NCBI GenBank assembly: GCA_025330725.1 | Contig: JAIWND010000008.1 | Coordinates: 310,001-374,000 of the forward strand | Reading direction: 5' to 3' | Length of the DNA stretch: 64,000 nt | Origin: Chlamydoabsidia padenii | Taxonomy: Eukaryota; Mucoromycota; Mucoromycetes; Mucorales; Cunninghamellaceae | Shown: one piece after another, positions 46,921 to 58,898 of the stretch | Numbering within the stretch: the first letter of the stretch is position 1 | Layout: every line of letters starts with the position of its first letter | Made by a program: the position numbers and the translations under genes | The notes under the pieces: generated by a model | Seen by the model: only the letters and a program-made list of their open reading frames with translations | The model's database searches: none | Told to the model about the DNA's origin: nothing

Positions 46921-46973
<53 letters not shown>
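46921..46973. repeat. poly(A) homopolymer, about 53 nt
   Basis: The longest homopolymer in the window, between the copper oxidase start and the RasGEF stop. Confidence 0.9.
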
Positions 46974-46975
<2 letters not shown>

Positions 46976-47004
46976 CGGGGTATAAAAAAGGAGTGGGGTT
47001 GATA

Positions 47005-50000
47005 CTATTCTAAGGCATGGCTGAGACGCCGGATAGTGTCTATATCTAAAGGATCCAACAATAAGCACCAAGCATAAACGTCTTCATCTACATCAAAGGC
47101 ATATCGACGTGACAGATTCTGGAAGGTGAGGACTCGTTTGATGACAGTGGCAGTGATACGATGTTTCCTAAAGTTGACCAAAGGCTGGGCCAAGACAGGA
47201 GAAGAAGGTGTTGTTGTTGTTGTGGTGGGTTGAAGGTAAGGTGGCTGTTCCGAGTTGAAGACCAGATCAGATAAATAGATACCAAGGAAGGGGATACAAC
47301 CGCCAAAAGGGATCTTGACTCGCGTTCGTTTGAATCCTTTTGTCGTGGTACTGCTACTGCTGGTCCCAGGCATTTCTACCTGCACTTCGGTGGGCGACAT
47401 GCCGTATTCATCTGCTACCATCGTCATGTTGTCCCGAATATGTTTCCAGTTTCGCATAGGTGAGGTGAATTGTGAGAGCTCGTCCAATAGTCGCTGTTCC
47501 CTTGCTCCCACTCGAGCCCATGTTCGTTTCAGTCTTGATACCGATGGAGATTGCAAGCCGAGAAGGATCTGTACCAGAGTGGCAAAGTTAGAGTACATAC
47601 GGCATTTCTATTACAAGAAAAAAAAAAAAAAGAACGTTAATCAATCATTGTCTCTAATCATGCTGAGCCCATTCTCTTTTCTTTTCTTCTTCTTACCTGA
47701 GCTAAGCGTATAAACTTTTCGACCACCTTGACCCGAAGATAGAGTTTATCGGCAGACACGATTTCAGATGCTACCCATTGACATACTGTATTGAATCGTT
47801 CAATCACCTGCTCGATACCACCATACCCTTCTTGTTTGTCGAATTGCCGAATGTCCCGCATATCCATGGTCTCTTGATTGCTGTTGATGTTATTATTTCT
47901 TGTCGTTTCTTCACTTGTTGCCATCTTAGTCCATCGACAATGTACCATTTCTTCCCAATCCACACCCAATAAGACGTCGCGTTCGATAAAACATAGTTGT
48001 TGAGCCAATTTGACCGAGCTGTACGAGAGGATAAAGCTACTGTGTGCTGGCTGGGGTTTTGTAGTCGTGTTGCCGGGAGGATCCCATGGTGAAGAGAATG
48101 GAACCTGTGGTTTTGTCGGTATAGTATCAGATAAAGAGTGACGTAGTGGCGTTACCGGTATATCATCTACTATATGAGAGAAAGTCAACGAGGCGCCGGA
48201 TAAAGATTGGCGATGAATGCTGGTGCCTGCCCCTTTTGTCGCAATTCCTGTTAGTCGATCCATACTACCGTTGCTGAAATGAGATTGTTGCCATTTGGTA
48301 AATGATGAGGAGAGTCGTCTATGGGTTTTTACTGGATGGGTTGTACTTGTATCCGAATCGCTTGTATCGCCGTCTTGTTCGTTTATTTCCTCGATATGTA
48401 TATTAATGTCGGAATCTGAATGAGACAAGGCACCACCACCGAGTTGTCCAAGATACATTGGTCCGCCTGGTGTCGAGCAGGAGCGAGATCCAATTAAATG
48501 TTGTTGTAATAAAGGGCTGTTGTTGGTCGATCCCTTGTCAATGCTGGCACCGCGGCGTAGGCGAAGCTCCATACTGTATCGTTTTTCATTGTCGGCCAGT
48601 AAAGCCATACTGAATCGTTGGCATGCCCGTGGTCCTGTCAGTGTTCCCGTACAACGAACGCAGTCGCATTGTATTTCAAAGTTGGCTTGTGTATCATGTA
48701 GTTCTTGTGCAATCCTGCTGACAAGTGTGCTGGTATATAATGGTGGCGAAGGTAACGTTTTATCTTTTGCTGAATTTGCTGACAAGGAGGATGTCGTTGT
48801 TGATAAAGACGCTGTCTTGTCATTACTGGTCCCATCGTCAGATAATGGTGCCGTCGTTGAGGATGGTAATGATGCAATGGCAGCAGAGGGTGTACTGGTG
48901 GTTGATGATGGGACGGGTGTGGCCACATTAGTGTCATTGATTACTAATCGGTCATCTGTGGTGGTGGTGGTGGTGGATCGTGAGAAGACCATGTTGACCA
49001 ACTTTTTTGAAAAACCACGACGATGTCGAAAGCCAGTACGTGTGGTGGAAGATGTAGACATGGATGGCAGACAAACCGTTTGTTCGTATGGAATGGCTTC
49101 AAAATCATCAATATTGCCTCCTTGTCTTGTTGCTGTTGTTAACATATCCTTCTTCAAATGGCCCCGAGAATCCGTATTGCTGACAAGTGGTTCAGTCATC
49201 ATTCGTCGAGGTAATGGTGGTAATGCTGGAGTGTCCGCCGTTATGAATGTGCCTCGTTGAGGAGAGCTGGGCGTTGATGCTGATTTCTGTATGTTATTGT
49301 CCAATGTTGCCAGTTCACGTAGGCATCGTTCGCTTTTCCGTCGTTCGATACTTTTTCGAGAGAGTCGCCTAGATAAACTTGTCGATCCGCCCATCCTTGT
49401 TGCCGGGTGTTGCGATTCAAGTGTTGATACGCCGGTTCCCGATTGACTGTCGTTGTTGGAGGTCTCCAGAGCTAGATCGAGTCGGTGGATCAAGTCTTTG
49501 GGAAGAATTTCTGTAGGCATTGGAGGAGAAGTGTGTTGGTTGATCGGGGTTTCTTCATCAGCAGACACTTGACACCATTTACGAGAAGGCACGCGGCGAA
49601 TTCGAGAAGACATGTCACCGATAGCTGCCTTCCGGATAGGACCACCAATTAATTCAAGAGTCGTCAGAGTTGCCGCTTGATCATCCGATAGATCCATACC
49701 TCGTCGTGTATCATTCTTGTCCCTGTGCCGATCCTTGTTATCATTTATGCTGTTCGTGGTGGTGTCCATTGGGACTGATGGTGCAGCATGATCGGGATTA
49801 AAAGACATGAATGTGCCATGCGCTTGTATAGGTAGAGATAGTATAGCTTCAGAGCTGAGATCACCATCACCATTGTCACGTTCCTTGTCGTTAGTTTCCA
49901 CCACAGCGTCATTGTTGTCATTAGAAGTAGAAAAGAATTCTGCCCGTTTACGTTCTTCTTCTTCTTCCCGTCGCCGCCGTTCCCGCTCCAATCTGTGTTG

Positions 50001-50839
50001 CTGTCGATTCGATCTCCGTAAATGTGGTGGCAAAGATAACCCACTGTCATCTTCCTGGTAGAGTTCATCCGATTTGAGAGTCCCAGCATCATCATCATCA
50101 TCATCAAAGTAGTTTTCGTCACTGACGATTTCAGTAGTTCCAGGACTGAGGGTGCTTTCCAGAGAGTCATCAGATACCGCGCTTTCTTGACAAGTAGGCG
50201 CCACCGAGTCATACACATCCTGAGTATCTAGCCGTGAATCACCGGAAGCCTTGTTACCGTTGGGTTGAGTGACGGCCTCTATTGAATCCGTCTTTTTCGA
50301 GTCAATCAAGGACGGATCACTAGATATCAGAGTAGAGTGTTGCTGCTGCTGAAGTTGTTGAAAGTCTGTCTTGTGATGTAAATTTCCGACCACTACCATT
50401 GGTGCCCGTGTTGCATCTTGTACAGCCATATTTCCATTGTGCTGACCACCCACATCGACCCCACGTACAAGAGCAGCTTTTCGTCCAAGTAGGCCATGAG
50501 CAAGATTTGCTCGCACCATTTCTTCAATATGACCTTGGTCTTGCGATGGAGGAGGAGGAGCAATCACGTGGACACGTTCTTGAGAATGTGTGCCATTGTA
50601 GTAAACCCTTTTGAGCCGCCGCACCACACGCTTGAGACCTTTGACGATTCGCTGATCACGAGGAGAGGATTTTACCAATGGATGAGAAGGTAAGGCATTG
50701 AGGAAGTTTGTCAAGACCACCCGGAGATTTCGTGTAGGAATGAAATCGTGCACAAAGTAGTTTAGGAGCCAATGTCGCATCACTACAAAAGTCCTACAAT
50801 AGAAAAAGAAAGATGAGTATGTTATTTCATGTTGATATG

Positions 50840-50890
<51 letters not shown>

Positions 50891-51044
50891 GTTACCCTAC
50901 CTAATACGAACAATCCTTCGATCTTCATTATCATTTTCGAGAGCCCAGCGGAAGCGAAGAATGAAAAGTTTGCAGAGTTGAGTTGGCGATATAAAACTTC
51001 GGTAAGTCAGGAAGAAGTCCGTCATGAATTCATAGTCTAATTTA

Positions 51045-51091
<47 letters not shown>

Positions 51092-52343
51092 AGATTTCCC
51101 ATATCATGCAACTACAATTAACTAATCATTACCTAAAGTGTTTGTCAATTTCTCGACTAGTTTTTCTACAGATGCCGCTTCAATCACCTTGTTGACCCCA
51201 TTAGTATCGGATGTGAGCTGATCAATTGACCCTGATAAAGAGACCGAATCCAGATACCGCCTATTATACTTGAGTTTGTTGCCCCCAAAAGTACGTTTCA
51301 AGAGTAAGATGGTCTTCAAACTTTCTGCCGAGGAATGGTGTCCCAATGAGTTTGACTTTAGTGTTTTACGCAATCCGTCTGTCAATTTGCCCGATAGGAT
51401 TCTTGGAAGCCCCTGTTCATTTCTTGATGCCGTCACGCTGGTGGTTGTGTTGGAAGAGAATCCGCGCATAAAAGGTCGATTCCCTGATTGTGTTGTAGTA
51501 GAAGAAGAGTTGGAGAGATCTTGAGGTTGGCCAGAAGTAGTAGGCGTTTTTGGATCCGGGCCCCATAGAATGATCCGATCATCATCATCTGGTTTCAAAA
51601 GATCGAATACAGTTGGAGGGTAGTCAATAAAGATAAGTGGAGTAGATACTTGATTGTCACCATTATCTGTGTCGTATGTTGGAGTGGGACCAGTCTTGGT
51701 TGAATTTGACATTGGTGGTGGTGGTGGTGCAAGTGATGTAAAAGTAGAATCCAAAGTGGAACCAGAGGAATCAGATCGATGAAGAGTAGGTCGTATTGAA
51801 GATGGTAGCAAATCCGAAGAAGCATTGGAAGGAAACATGAGATCACTGCCAAATTCGTCACGGACAAGGAGATCATTGAATCTACTAACCGTAGGAATAG
51901 TAGGAAGGGCCGTGAATGTTGATTGTTGCTGCTGTTTTAGTGGTGATGACAATGTTAACTGCTGATGATCCTTTGGCTTGATTTTTCTATATTCATGGTA
52001 GAATTCTTCATATATATCTTCTTGAGCTTTTTTTCCATCCTGTTGTCGTTCCCATAATATCTTGGATTCGCTGTATTCAGGCACACCAAAGACAGTAGCA
52101 AGAGCAGCACGTTCACGACCACCACTTTTAATGTCAGCCAATAATTGTTGTGGTATAATTGGGTTGCTTTGTGTTAGTTTAGTTGCTGGTATGGCTGTTT
52201 CATGTTGTAAGGATGTCTTCATGTCGTTATTGAATCCGTTTTCAAGACTACTAGAATAGCAAGATTGTTTCGCCATTAGGTTTATGTCATTGAGTTCATT
52301 AACACTTTGTACTATACCTTTCAACCAGTGAAATGTTGCCCAT
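47005..52343 (-). CDS. Ras-family guanine nucleotide exchange factor (Lte1/Cdc25-like)
   Basis: Activates a Ras-like GTPase by GDP release. Five exons (complement of 52318-52343, 51133-52250, 50901-51036, 47697-50793, 47005-47607) give 1659 residues with closed phases. The N-terminal RasGEF_N/REM module starts near residue 365: EKLTNTL, YEFMTDFFLTYRSFISP, RIRTFVVMRHWLLNYFVHDF. A low-complexity, phospho-site-rich linker of about 850 residues follows. The catalytic CDC25 domain lies at about 1340-1659: FIERDVLLGVDWEEMVHCRW, VKVVEKFIRLAQ across the last intron to MYSNFATLVQILLGLQS, and GCIPFLGIYLSDLVF. The start is less certain. The ATG at 52343 gives MGNISLVE, a possible myristoylation site, through a 26-nt exon. 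An internal ATG (MAKQS) is the alternative. Introns 2 and 3 hold 45-50 nt homopolymers. Confidence 0.88.
50840..50889. repeat. poly(T) homopolymer in RasGEF intron 3
   Basis: About 50 T on the plus strand (A on the sense strand), filling almost half of intron 50794-50900. Confidence 0.9.
51044..51088. repeat. poly(A) homopolymer in RasGEF intron 2
   Basis: About 45 A on the plus strand (T on the sense strand), next to the acceptor of intron 51037-51132. Confidence 0.9.
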
Positions 52344-53140
52344 TATACTTGGAGTGGATTAAAAAAAAAAAAGCCAATGATAAAAAATGACAAAAAGCGA
52401 AAGAAAGAAAGAAGAGAACTTTAAAAATTAATTTATGGTGAAATGGGTTCAGCGGAGATTGAATCTTATTGGAGGTGCCCTGTCCACCCAATGCACGACC
52501 TTATCGAACCAAACATGGTTTGATCTCTGTTTTCTTTCCTTCAAACCGGTATAATCAATTATGTTATTTCCGAATATCAAAGTTTTGTGTTGTCTCTAAT
52601 TTTTGTCAGTATAACAAAGAAGGAAAGGCATTCAAAAAAATAAAAAACTAAAAAAAAAAAAAAGTCGGGCGAACCTGTTTTGGCATCAAATGGCATGGTA
52701 GCAGTGCCACAAACTTCCAATTTTACTTTTCCAAACGTACATTTAGCCAAACAACACCATTCACCAAAAACCCACATGCGCCTACAATTCAGTATCACAA
52801 CTCTCACATCGTTTTAAACACAAAAGGGAATGTGATAATTAAGATGGACTCTTTTTTGCTAGAGCCTTGTACTCCCCTACATCAACCTTTCAACACTCTT
52901 TTGTAATAATACGCCGATCTCCATTGTTTCTATTTGGGTTGTAAACAAAAAGGTAAGGGAATCCATCGTTCATGCAAAAAGTAACACGTACGATAAAAAA
53001 GGGGTAAAGGGGTTCGTTTGATCCAGCACCGCCAATATTTTTAAATCCCGATTATCAGCCACCATTCATTGACCCGACTCACAACAAATTTTTCCTTTCA
53101 TTTTTTTTTTTTTTTTCTTTATACCGATCACCACTCATTA
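52344..53140. other. divergent promoter region, RasGEF / DUF2039
   Basis: No gene. A TTTAAATCCCG motif copy lies at 53040-53050, 91 bp before the next start, followed by a T-rich leader (53096-53116). Confidence 0.5.
53040..53050 (-). promoter_or_regulatory. recurrent motif variant, inverted
   Basis: TTTAAATCCCG, 91 bp upstream of the DUF2039 start. Confidence 0.5.
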
Positions 53141-53824
53141 ATGTCGACATACGAAAGCAAAGCAACACACCGTAAAGGCAACAATACAAAGAAAGGCCAA
53201 GCGCATCAAAACACAACAGCCTGGAAACCCAACAAAAACTCTAAAAAGACCCGTGAAATCAATGCTCTGCCTGTTTATGGATTATGTCAACGATGTACCG
53301 ATGTGATCATGTGGCGCAAAAAATATCGAAAGTATAAACCTTTGACTGCTGTTAAAAAGTGGTAAGTATTGAACAAAGTATGGCCACAAAGTAATATAGG
53401 ATCGACACTAATCTTGTCCTTCTTTTTAATGTAGTGTTGGTTGTGAACAAAAGAACATCAAGGAAGCCTACCACGTTTTATGCAACAACTGTGCTTCGGA
53501 CAAGAAGGTGTGTGCCAAGTGTTTGGAAAGCAAGGAAATCATCACAGAGTAAGTTTTTGAATAAACATCAACCAACAACCATACTAACCTCAATATATTA
53601 ATGTTTATAGTAAAGAGGAAATCAAATCGGCAGCGGATGAACTTCGGGATGAACAAGAATTGGAACGCATGTTGGGCAAAATGACATTACGACAACGACG
53701 AAGCTATATGCGCAAATTGGATCGTGGGGATGATGTCGCTGATATCGATGAAGATGACTTGGATGCCTTTGAACTCAGTGATGAAGATGATGAAGACGAA
53801 GAACAAGATGAACAATCTCCATAA
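53141..53824 (+). CDS. C9orf85-like zinc-ribbon protein (DUF2039)
   Basis: Small conserved eukaryotic protein of unknown function. Three exons (53141-53361, 53435-53548, 53611-53824) give 182 residues. Family blocks are GQAHQNTTAWKPNKNSKKTR, INALPVYGLCQRCTDVIMWR, KYRKYKPLTAVKKCVGC, YHVLCNNCASDKKVCAKC. Four CxxC pairs would bind two zinc ions. The tail is acidic (DIDEDDLDAFELSDEDDEDE) and preceded by a basic helix (MTLRQRRSYMRKLDRG). A CT microsatellite lies in the 3' UTR (53861-53893) and a poly(A) signal at 54025-54030. A motif copy sits 91 bp upstream of the ATG. Confidence 0.93.
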
Positions 53825-53860
53825 AGTGTAAAATGTAAAAGGTGATGATGGATGACAACT

Positions 53861-53893
53861 CTCTTTCTCTTTCTCTCTCTCTCTCTCTCTTTC
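53861..53893. repeat. (CT)n microsatellite
   Basis: A CT-rich run of about 33 nt in the 3' UTR of the DUF2039 gene. Confidence 0.85.
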
Positions 53894-54077
53894 TGACAGG
53901 CTGGATAGATTAGATACCCCTTTTTATAGACACACACTTTTTATTTATTTATTTTACTGCTCCCATTTACATATAGTATAGCATACACCATTCATTACTC
54001 TTGCTCTTTTATTAATTCATTATAAATAAACAATGTACTTGTTCCTTTATTCATATAAAATACCAATGACAATGTGA

Positions 54078-54257
54078 TCACTTATTGTAACCCTTTGGAC
54101 GATTCCCTTGTGGGTAACTTGAATTTTTCGTCGAATAAGCGGAGGATGAAATATCAGTTAATATTATGTGAGAAGTATGTGGTTTCCTTTTATTTTTCAC
54201 TTACCGTTGGCCGAAGCCCCGTACCCATCCCTCTCTCAAAGGAGGGGTGCCAGCCAT
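54078..54257 (-). CDS. candidate 30-residue spliced small ORF
   Basis: Two exons (complement of 54205-54257 and 54078-54117) join to MAGTPPLREGWVRGFG followed by QRYPQGNRPKGYNK and a stop. The donor is a perfect GTAAGT. The acceptor (ATTCAAG) is weak. The upstream DNA stays open without an ATG (LPKQQQLVSQFLDEN), so this may be the end of a longer or decayed gene. No family recognised. Confidence 0.2.
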
Positions 54258-54687
54258 ATTCTCATCCAAGAATTGACTGACAAGTTGTTGTTGTTTGGGT
54301 AGGCATCCCCAAGGAAAGTTGAAAAGAATTTAAAAAGCTCTTTTATGAGAAAAAATCAGATGATCAAAATCCATGCATTGTCAAATTATAACAATCTTAT
54401 ACAGGACATTAACCATCATAGTTCTCATTAATGAGATGAAGCCTATAGGAAGCCACTTGGGCTAAAGTTTACCCTAATCGACGAAAAATTAAATTTACTC
54501 TTCCCTTGTCATGTCGGCATTTAAATTACATCCTTTTTTGGCAGTGAGACAGACATTTGCATAATATACCACACCGCTTTTGAAAATCAACAAGATAAAA
54601 GGCAAAAGTTTTTATTTAAGAGTTAAAAAAAACAACAGTTTATTGCATATTGGGGGAGATGGGTTGGATGATTTCTAAAACTACATT

Positions 54688-56066
54688 TTAAAACATCAAC
54701 TTGAAGGGATAACCTTCATTCTTGATTTTGAATAAGGCCATCAAACAACTAAATATAACTATAAAGCAGGAAGTCCAAATATATACACCCACACGTTGTC
54801 GCCATTTGTCATCGAATTGAGGGACAGTATAAGCCAAAGACACCACAGCAAATGCCAATACACCATCTATAACCATCATAAACAGTGTCAGTATACCCAT
54901 TTTATCAGTCAATTTCTATTTACTTACAAATGGATGCCACAAGTTGAGTTTCGATTCCATATTGACTTGAGAAGCTAAAGAGAGAATAAAGTTAAACGGG
55001 TTTAGACTGAATGTTTTACCCCCCCCCTCTTCCCCTTTCTTTTTACCCGCTAGCCACATAGGATAGTTGACCATTAGGACCAGGCATTGAATAAGGAGTA
55101 TTACGAATTCGGTTAAACATATGTCCAGATGTCATGACAAGTACCGTTACCTAGAATATATAAAAGATGTGTATATGAGTCAAGTGAAGGAGTTTGGTTA
55201 AGAGTAACTTACAATACTGATTAATGCCCAAGTGTTTTTATGGAAGAGAATAAAGCTGAAATGGCGATAAACCAACTTTAGTGTAGCAAGGACAGCTAAA
55301 CCCAGGATAACCTTTGCGATAAAATTACCGTAATCAAAAGGTCGAGCCACTCGAAAGTTTATCCCAGACCTTTCCTTGATAAAGTCGGCAAATGGCTCAG
55401 CAGCAAATCCCCTAGTATACAAAAACACATGTTAGGTCTTTGTTGTTGTTGGTTTACTGTATGATTCCTATTGTCCGTGCTTACTTTTGTGCCAGATCGT
55501 ATTTGATGGGTTCTTTGTTTTCGCTTGTTTCAGAAGGTGGGAAGTAGAATACGTTAGGTGCCGTTTGTATCCCCAACTATAGATATAAAGTAGAGTTAGA
55601 TGAGCAATCAAAGATGACCACCAAATATTATACATGCATATTCTGTACTCTACCTGTTGATAAACTGCTTGTCCATCTTTAAAGTCCAAATGACCAAAAA
55701 AGACACGATTGGCATGTTCAGTTTTGAAAACACTTGACGCCACCAGTTTGTATTCGGGATCAAACGCACTAAAAAGAAGAAGAGCAAATTAATAACATTC
55801 AAAGACAAACTATCTACTTGTTTTTTTTTTATTACTTACCGACAAGGGACGCAACGGAATTCATCACCAACAGCAGTGATCAAAACCACCAGACCATAAT
55901 CCCGTTTGCCCTGAGTATATTTAAAGTAGGCGTTCGAGTCCAATGTCACGATCCCGTTGTTTTCTTGTGACAATTTCACCAATCGTTTCGCCTTTGCATC
56001 TCGTTGACCAGCCACACTACATATCAAAGAGATCACCATAGCGATAAGGAGGAAGGGTTTTAACAT
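54688..56066 (-). CDS. OST3: oligosaccharyltransferase subunit OST3/OST6 (MAGT1/TUSC3-like)
   Basis: ER-membrane oxidoreductase subunit of the N-glycosylation complex. Seven exons (complement of 55840-56066, 55654-55768, 55485-55576, 55213-55411, 55047-55150, 54928-54974, 54688-54866) give 320 residues, the normal length. A signal peptide (PFLLIAMVISLICSVAG) leads into a thioredoxin-like lumenal domain with the redox motif CVPC near residues 72-75, GHLDFKDGQAVYQQLGIQTA and PNVFYFPP. Four membrane segments follow, including NFIAKVILGLAVLATLKLVY and the AFAVVSLAYTVPQF region. TSGHMFNRIRNTPYSMPGP is the conserved family loop. A motif copy ACGGGATTTGAAAT lies 110 bp upstream. Confidence 0.94.
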
Positions 56067-56175
56067 GATGCCACCTTTATTTTGATGAGGAAACAGAAAG
56101 ACAAGTTTTAAAAATGGTGAGCCGCTTACTTTTTTATTATTTGTGAGGCAACTTTTGATTGGATGAAATGTTAAG

Positions 56176-56189
56176 ACGGGATTTGAAAT
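56176..56189 (+). promoter_or_regulatory. recurrent motif, exact
   Basis: ACGGGATTTGAAAT, 110 bp upstream of the OST3/6 start. Confidence 0.55.
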
Positions 56190-56533
56190 TTCCCATGGCC
56201 TTACTCACTTTATACTTTGACATTAGCAAAAAAAGAATGTTAAAATTACCTAGATTGATCTGAAAATGGCATAGATGGTCTCATACTGAAATCATGAGGA
56301 TAGATCTATCTTGTCTATCGTGACTCTCTGACCGTAGGACTTTATTTCATGCAAACCAATAGACTCCATGGGATCTCTGTTTATGCTGTAATGATAATCA
56401 TGCAAAAGGCGTTCTTTATAAAAGGCACTGAAAGAGAAGACATTATTTTAGGAAGTCTACTATTGAATTACGTCAAAAAAAGTGATTCAGATTGTATGTT
56501 GTATGAGCCATACCGTGGTGGACCCCTCAAACT

Positions 56534-56548
56534 ATCGGGATTTGAAAA
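56534..56548 (+). promoter_or_regulatory. recurrent motif, exact
   Basis: ATCGGGATTTGAAAA in the spacer between OST3/6 and the tetraspan gene. Confidence 0.5.
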
Positions 56549-56811
56549 TTATTTAAATTTCCTTTTTTTGATTGTAGATGCCTTGAACGAAAGACTTGAT
56601 ATCAGTTAAGGAAAGGATGTTTTTGATTTTGATTCATGCAACTTTATCCGGGTGATATACTGTATAATTAAAAGAAGGATCGACATTGCACATTTGTAGA
56701 CATCATATGTTATAAAAGACAAATCAATGATCATTTACATAAAACTAAGAGATACTGTATCATAAGATCACATAAGAGTAAAAATACACAAACTTTATTA
56801 AGAGTATAATA

Positions 56812-56840
56812 AAAACTAAACTAAACTAAACTAAACTAAA
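56812..56840. repeat. (CTAAA)n pentanucleotide repeat
   Basis: Five to six tandem CTAAA units immediately downstream of the four-TM protein gene stop. Confidence 0.9.
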
Positions 56841-56863
56841 TGACTAGAAGAGCAAATAGGGTA

Positions 56864-58413
56864 TCATGGTGCAGGGGATCGATTGGAAGGAAGGAGTCCA
56901 TCCTTGCTTGATTTATGATTAGGTGGGTATCGAGTGGATGGTTGATGATAAGATCGTTCTTGGTAAGTTTGGTTGATGCCTTTCCGACCCATGGAACGGT
57001 ATGGATCAAGATGATGAGAGATAGGAGTCGATGTACGAAGGGATGCATCTGAATAATGCGAAAGTCCGTTATGTTGTTGTTGATCTTCTAGGGGAGCATC
57101 ATCCTCTATTGCTGATTTTTCATTAAAGCTGAACCCATGGCCTGCTAGTCGATTTGGCTGAGAATCGCTTGTTCGTCTTTGTTGTTGTTGTGGATGATGA
57201 TGATATGGGATTGTAAGAGGTGTAAAATCATTGGTGTTGATTCCATGATGGCGATTGACTTTTTCTTGGTGTGAATTACTTTGTTTCTGTCGTCGTTTAT
57301 CCTTGTTGGTTGAAGGTATAGAGGAAAGTAATGTGGTCGATGATGCTGTTGGTGAAGAGGTTGTTCCACGTGTATTCGAAAGAAACCGTCGATTGTAATT
57401 GTTGGTATTCTGTTGTTGTTTGTAGGCGTATTCGATAGATCGTGGATTTACAGGGGAAGACCGCAGGGGTAGTGTATTAAGTTGTTCATCCTGCCAGCCC
57501 GTTACCGCATCGTGTTCTTTACTTGATGTTGATATATCAGATAAATGAGAGCTTGATTTCATCAATCGACTTTGTTTCCGAGGGGACCGTTTTCGAGTTT
57601 GTTTCTTTTCATCCATCCGATAGACATCTTGAACAGTGTCCGATGTTTTCATACAGCCAAAGAGAGCACTTGCTAGTACCAAGAGTCCAAGAGCCACAGC
57701 CAACAGAGTCACTTCGAGCTTGGGAGACATGCTGGCACACCGCACCGATTGTAGATTAGCTGCTTGACAGGCTTTGAGAATAGAAGATCGATAAGATTGA
57801 TAAGTTGCACCAAACGCAATCGCCACCAGGACAGCACCTACAAAGGCCATGCCTCCATTGATCCAAAATAAGGCCAAGGGACAGGATCTACTTGCCCAAA
57901 AACTATAAGCGAATGCCATCATGGATAGTACCAAAGCCAGGATAAGAGGAATCAGTCGGATATAGGAGGATTGACTGGTATCGACACTGGGCATTGTCAA
58001 ATTATTGGTTGCAGCAAAAATCGATTGTTCTGCATCTATGATATAGCAAAAAAAAAAAAAAAAAAAAAAAGTTAATGTTTCTATACTAGTTCAAAACGTT
58101 CCAACCTACCTATTTCATACCCCAAAGTAACCGGAGTACAAGTGCAGTTCTGGGCATAGTAAAAGCAGTGTTTCCATAAACCAAAGGTAACAGACGAGGG
58201 GGTGAGAGCATACCGATCAGAGATGTTTTGATAAATAGATACTTCGAATACGGACATTGCTGTTTGGAAGCCGCAATCGGTGGTAGGATGAGTCTCCAGC
58301 CAACTTCCACAACCCAACGCAACCACCGCCATTACTAGCAAGATCGTCCTAATGTTGGGGAGTAGTACTTTATGAATAAAAAGATCATAGGATGATCTTT
58401 TATAGGTAGTCAT
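56864..58413 (-). CDS. four-transmembrane SUR7/PalI (claudin-like) family protein
   Basis: Probable plasma-membrane or cell-cortex tetraspan. Two exons (complement of 58110-58413 and 56864-58035) give 491 residues. TM1 is TILLVMAVVALGCGSWL. A long extracellular loop contains several Cys (FGLWKHCFYYAQNCTCTP), matching the W...C...C loop of the SUR7/PalI group. TM2 (RLIPLILALVLSMMAFAYSF), TM3 (INGGMAFVGAVLVAIAFGA) and TM4 (VTLLAVALGLLVLASALFG) follow. The remaining 250 residues are a basic, Ser/Gln/His-rich cytosolic tail (KKQTRKRSPRKQSR) with many possible phosphorylation sites. Whether it is a Rim9/PalI pH-sensing component or an eisosome protein cannot be decided. Confidence 0.75.
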
Positions 58414-58898
58414 AGTATGACAAGTAAAGGAGAAGAAGAAGAAGGGAAGGGGAGAGGAGAGTGCAAAGAGAGAAGAAAGAAGGAAAAAAAAGGGGGGCGG
58501 GAGGAAGTTTTAAACTTGAAAAGCGGTATTTAAAAATATTCACCTGCAAAAATAGCAACCCCCAATCGACATATGCCTTGTGTTGTGGTGTTTATATAAA
58601 GTAGAGCAATCTAAAAAAGTAAGAATTCGAAAGAGCATCTGTATTCAGTATAATGATCATATTAAATCTTTCCATTGTTTGATAGTTTCCCTCCAGTCAG
58701 CCCGCAGATCATTTTTCATCCAATTCGATTCGAGTCGTCGGATGTTAAATTTATTCATGCCATGGAATATAAACACACCACCGTACACATCATCAATATA
58801 GTCCACCCCACTTTTAACCCATTTCCATCCAAAGTAAGTTAATCAATTAAGTTTATTTTTGAGAAGAGAGAGACAAGTAGCTACACTAAAGAGTCCAT
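58414..58898. other. spacer, promoter of tetraspan gene
   Basis: No gene. Purine-rich leader at 58420-58500, then GGGGGCGGGAGGAAG followed by TTTTAAAC, a degenerate version of the recurrent motif about 80 bp upstream of the start. Confidence 0.45.

Larger units (their letters stand above)
53825..54687. other. spacer, convergent DUF2039 / OST3
   Basis: No established gene in about 860 bp between two convergent stops. It holds the DUF2039 3' UTR with its CT microsatellite and poly(A) signal (54025-54030), the tiny spliced candidate at 54078-54257, and a weak GTCGGCATTTAAAT motif variant near 54512-54525. Confidence 0.45.
56067..56863. other. spacer with two exact motif copies
   Basis: No gene. 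ACGGGATTTGAAAT at 56176-56189 and ATCGGGATTTGAAAA at 56534-56548. A five-copy CTAAA repeat lies at the right end. Confidence 0.55.

Noticed and set aside
48520..49260. Long plus-strand open frame inside the RasGEF gene
   Set aside because: Antisense shadow of the Ser/Thr-rich RasGEF linker. Val/Cys-rich translation with no domain.
54205..54260. Possible CRISPR, tRNA or rRNA signals in spacers
   Set aside because: No regular spaced repeats, cloverleaf or rRNA sequence was seen anywhere in the window.
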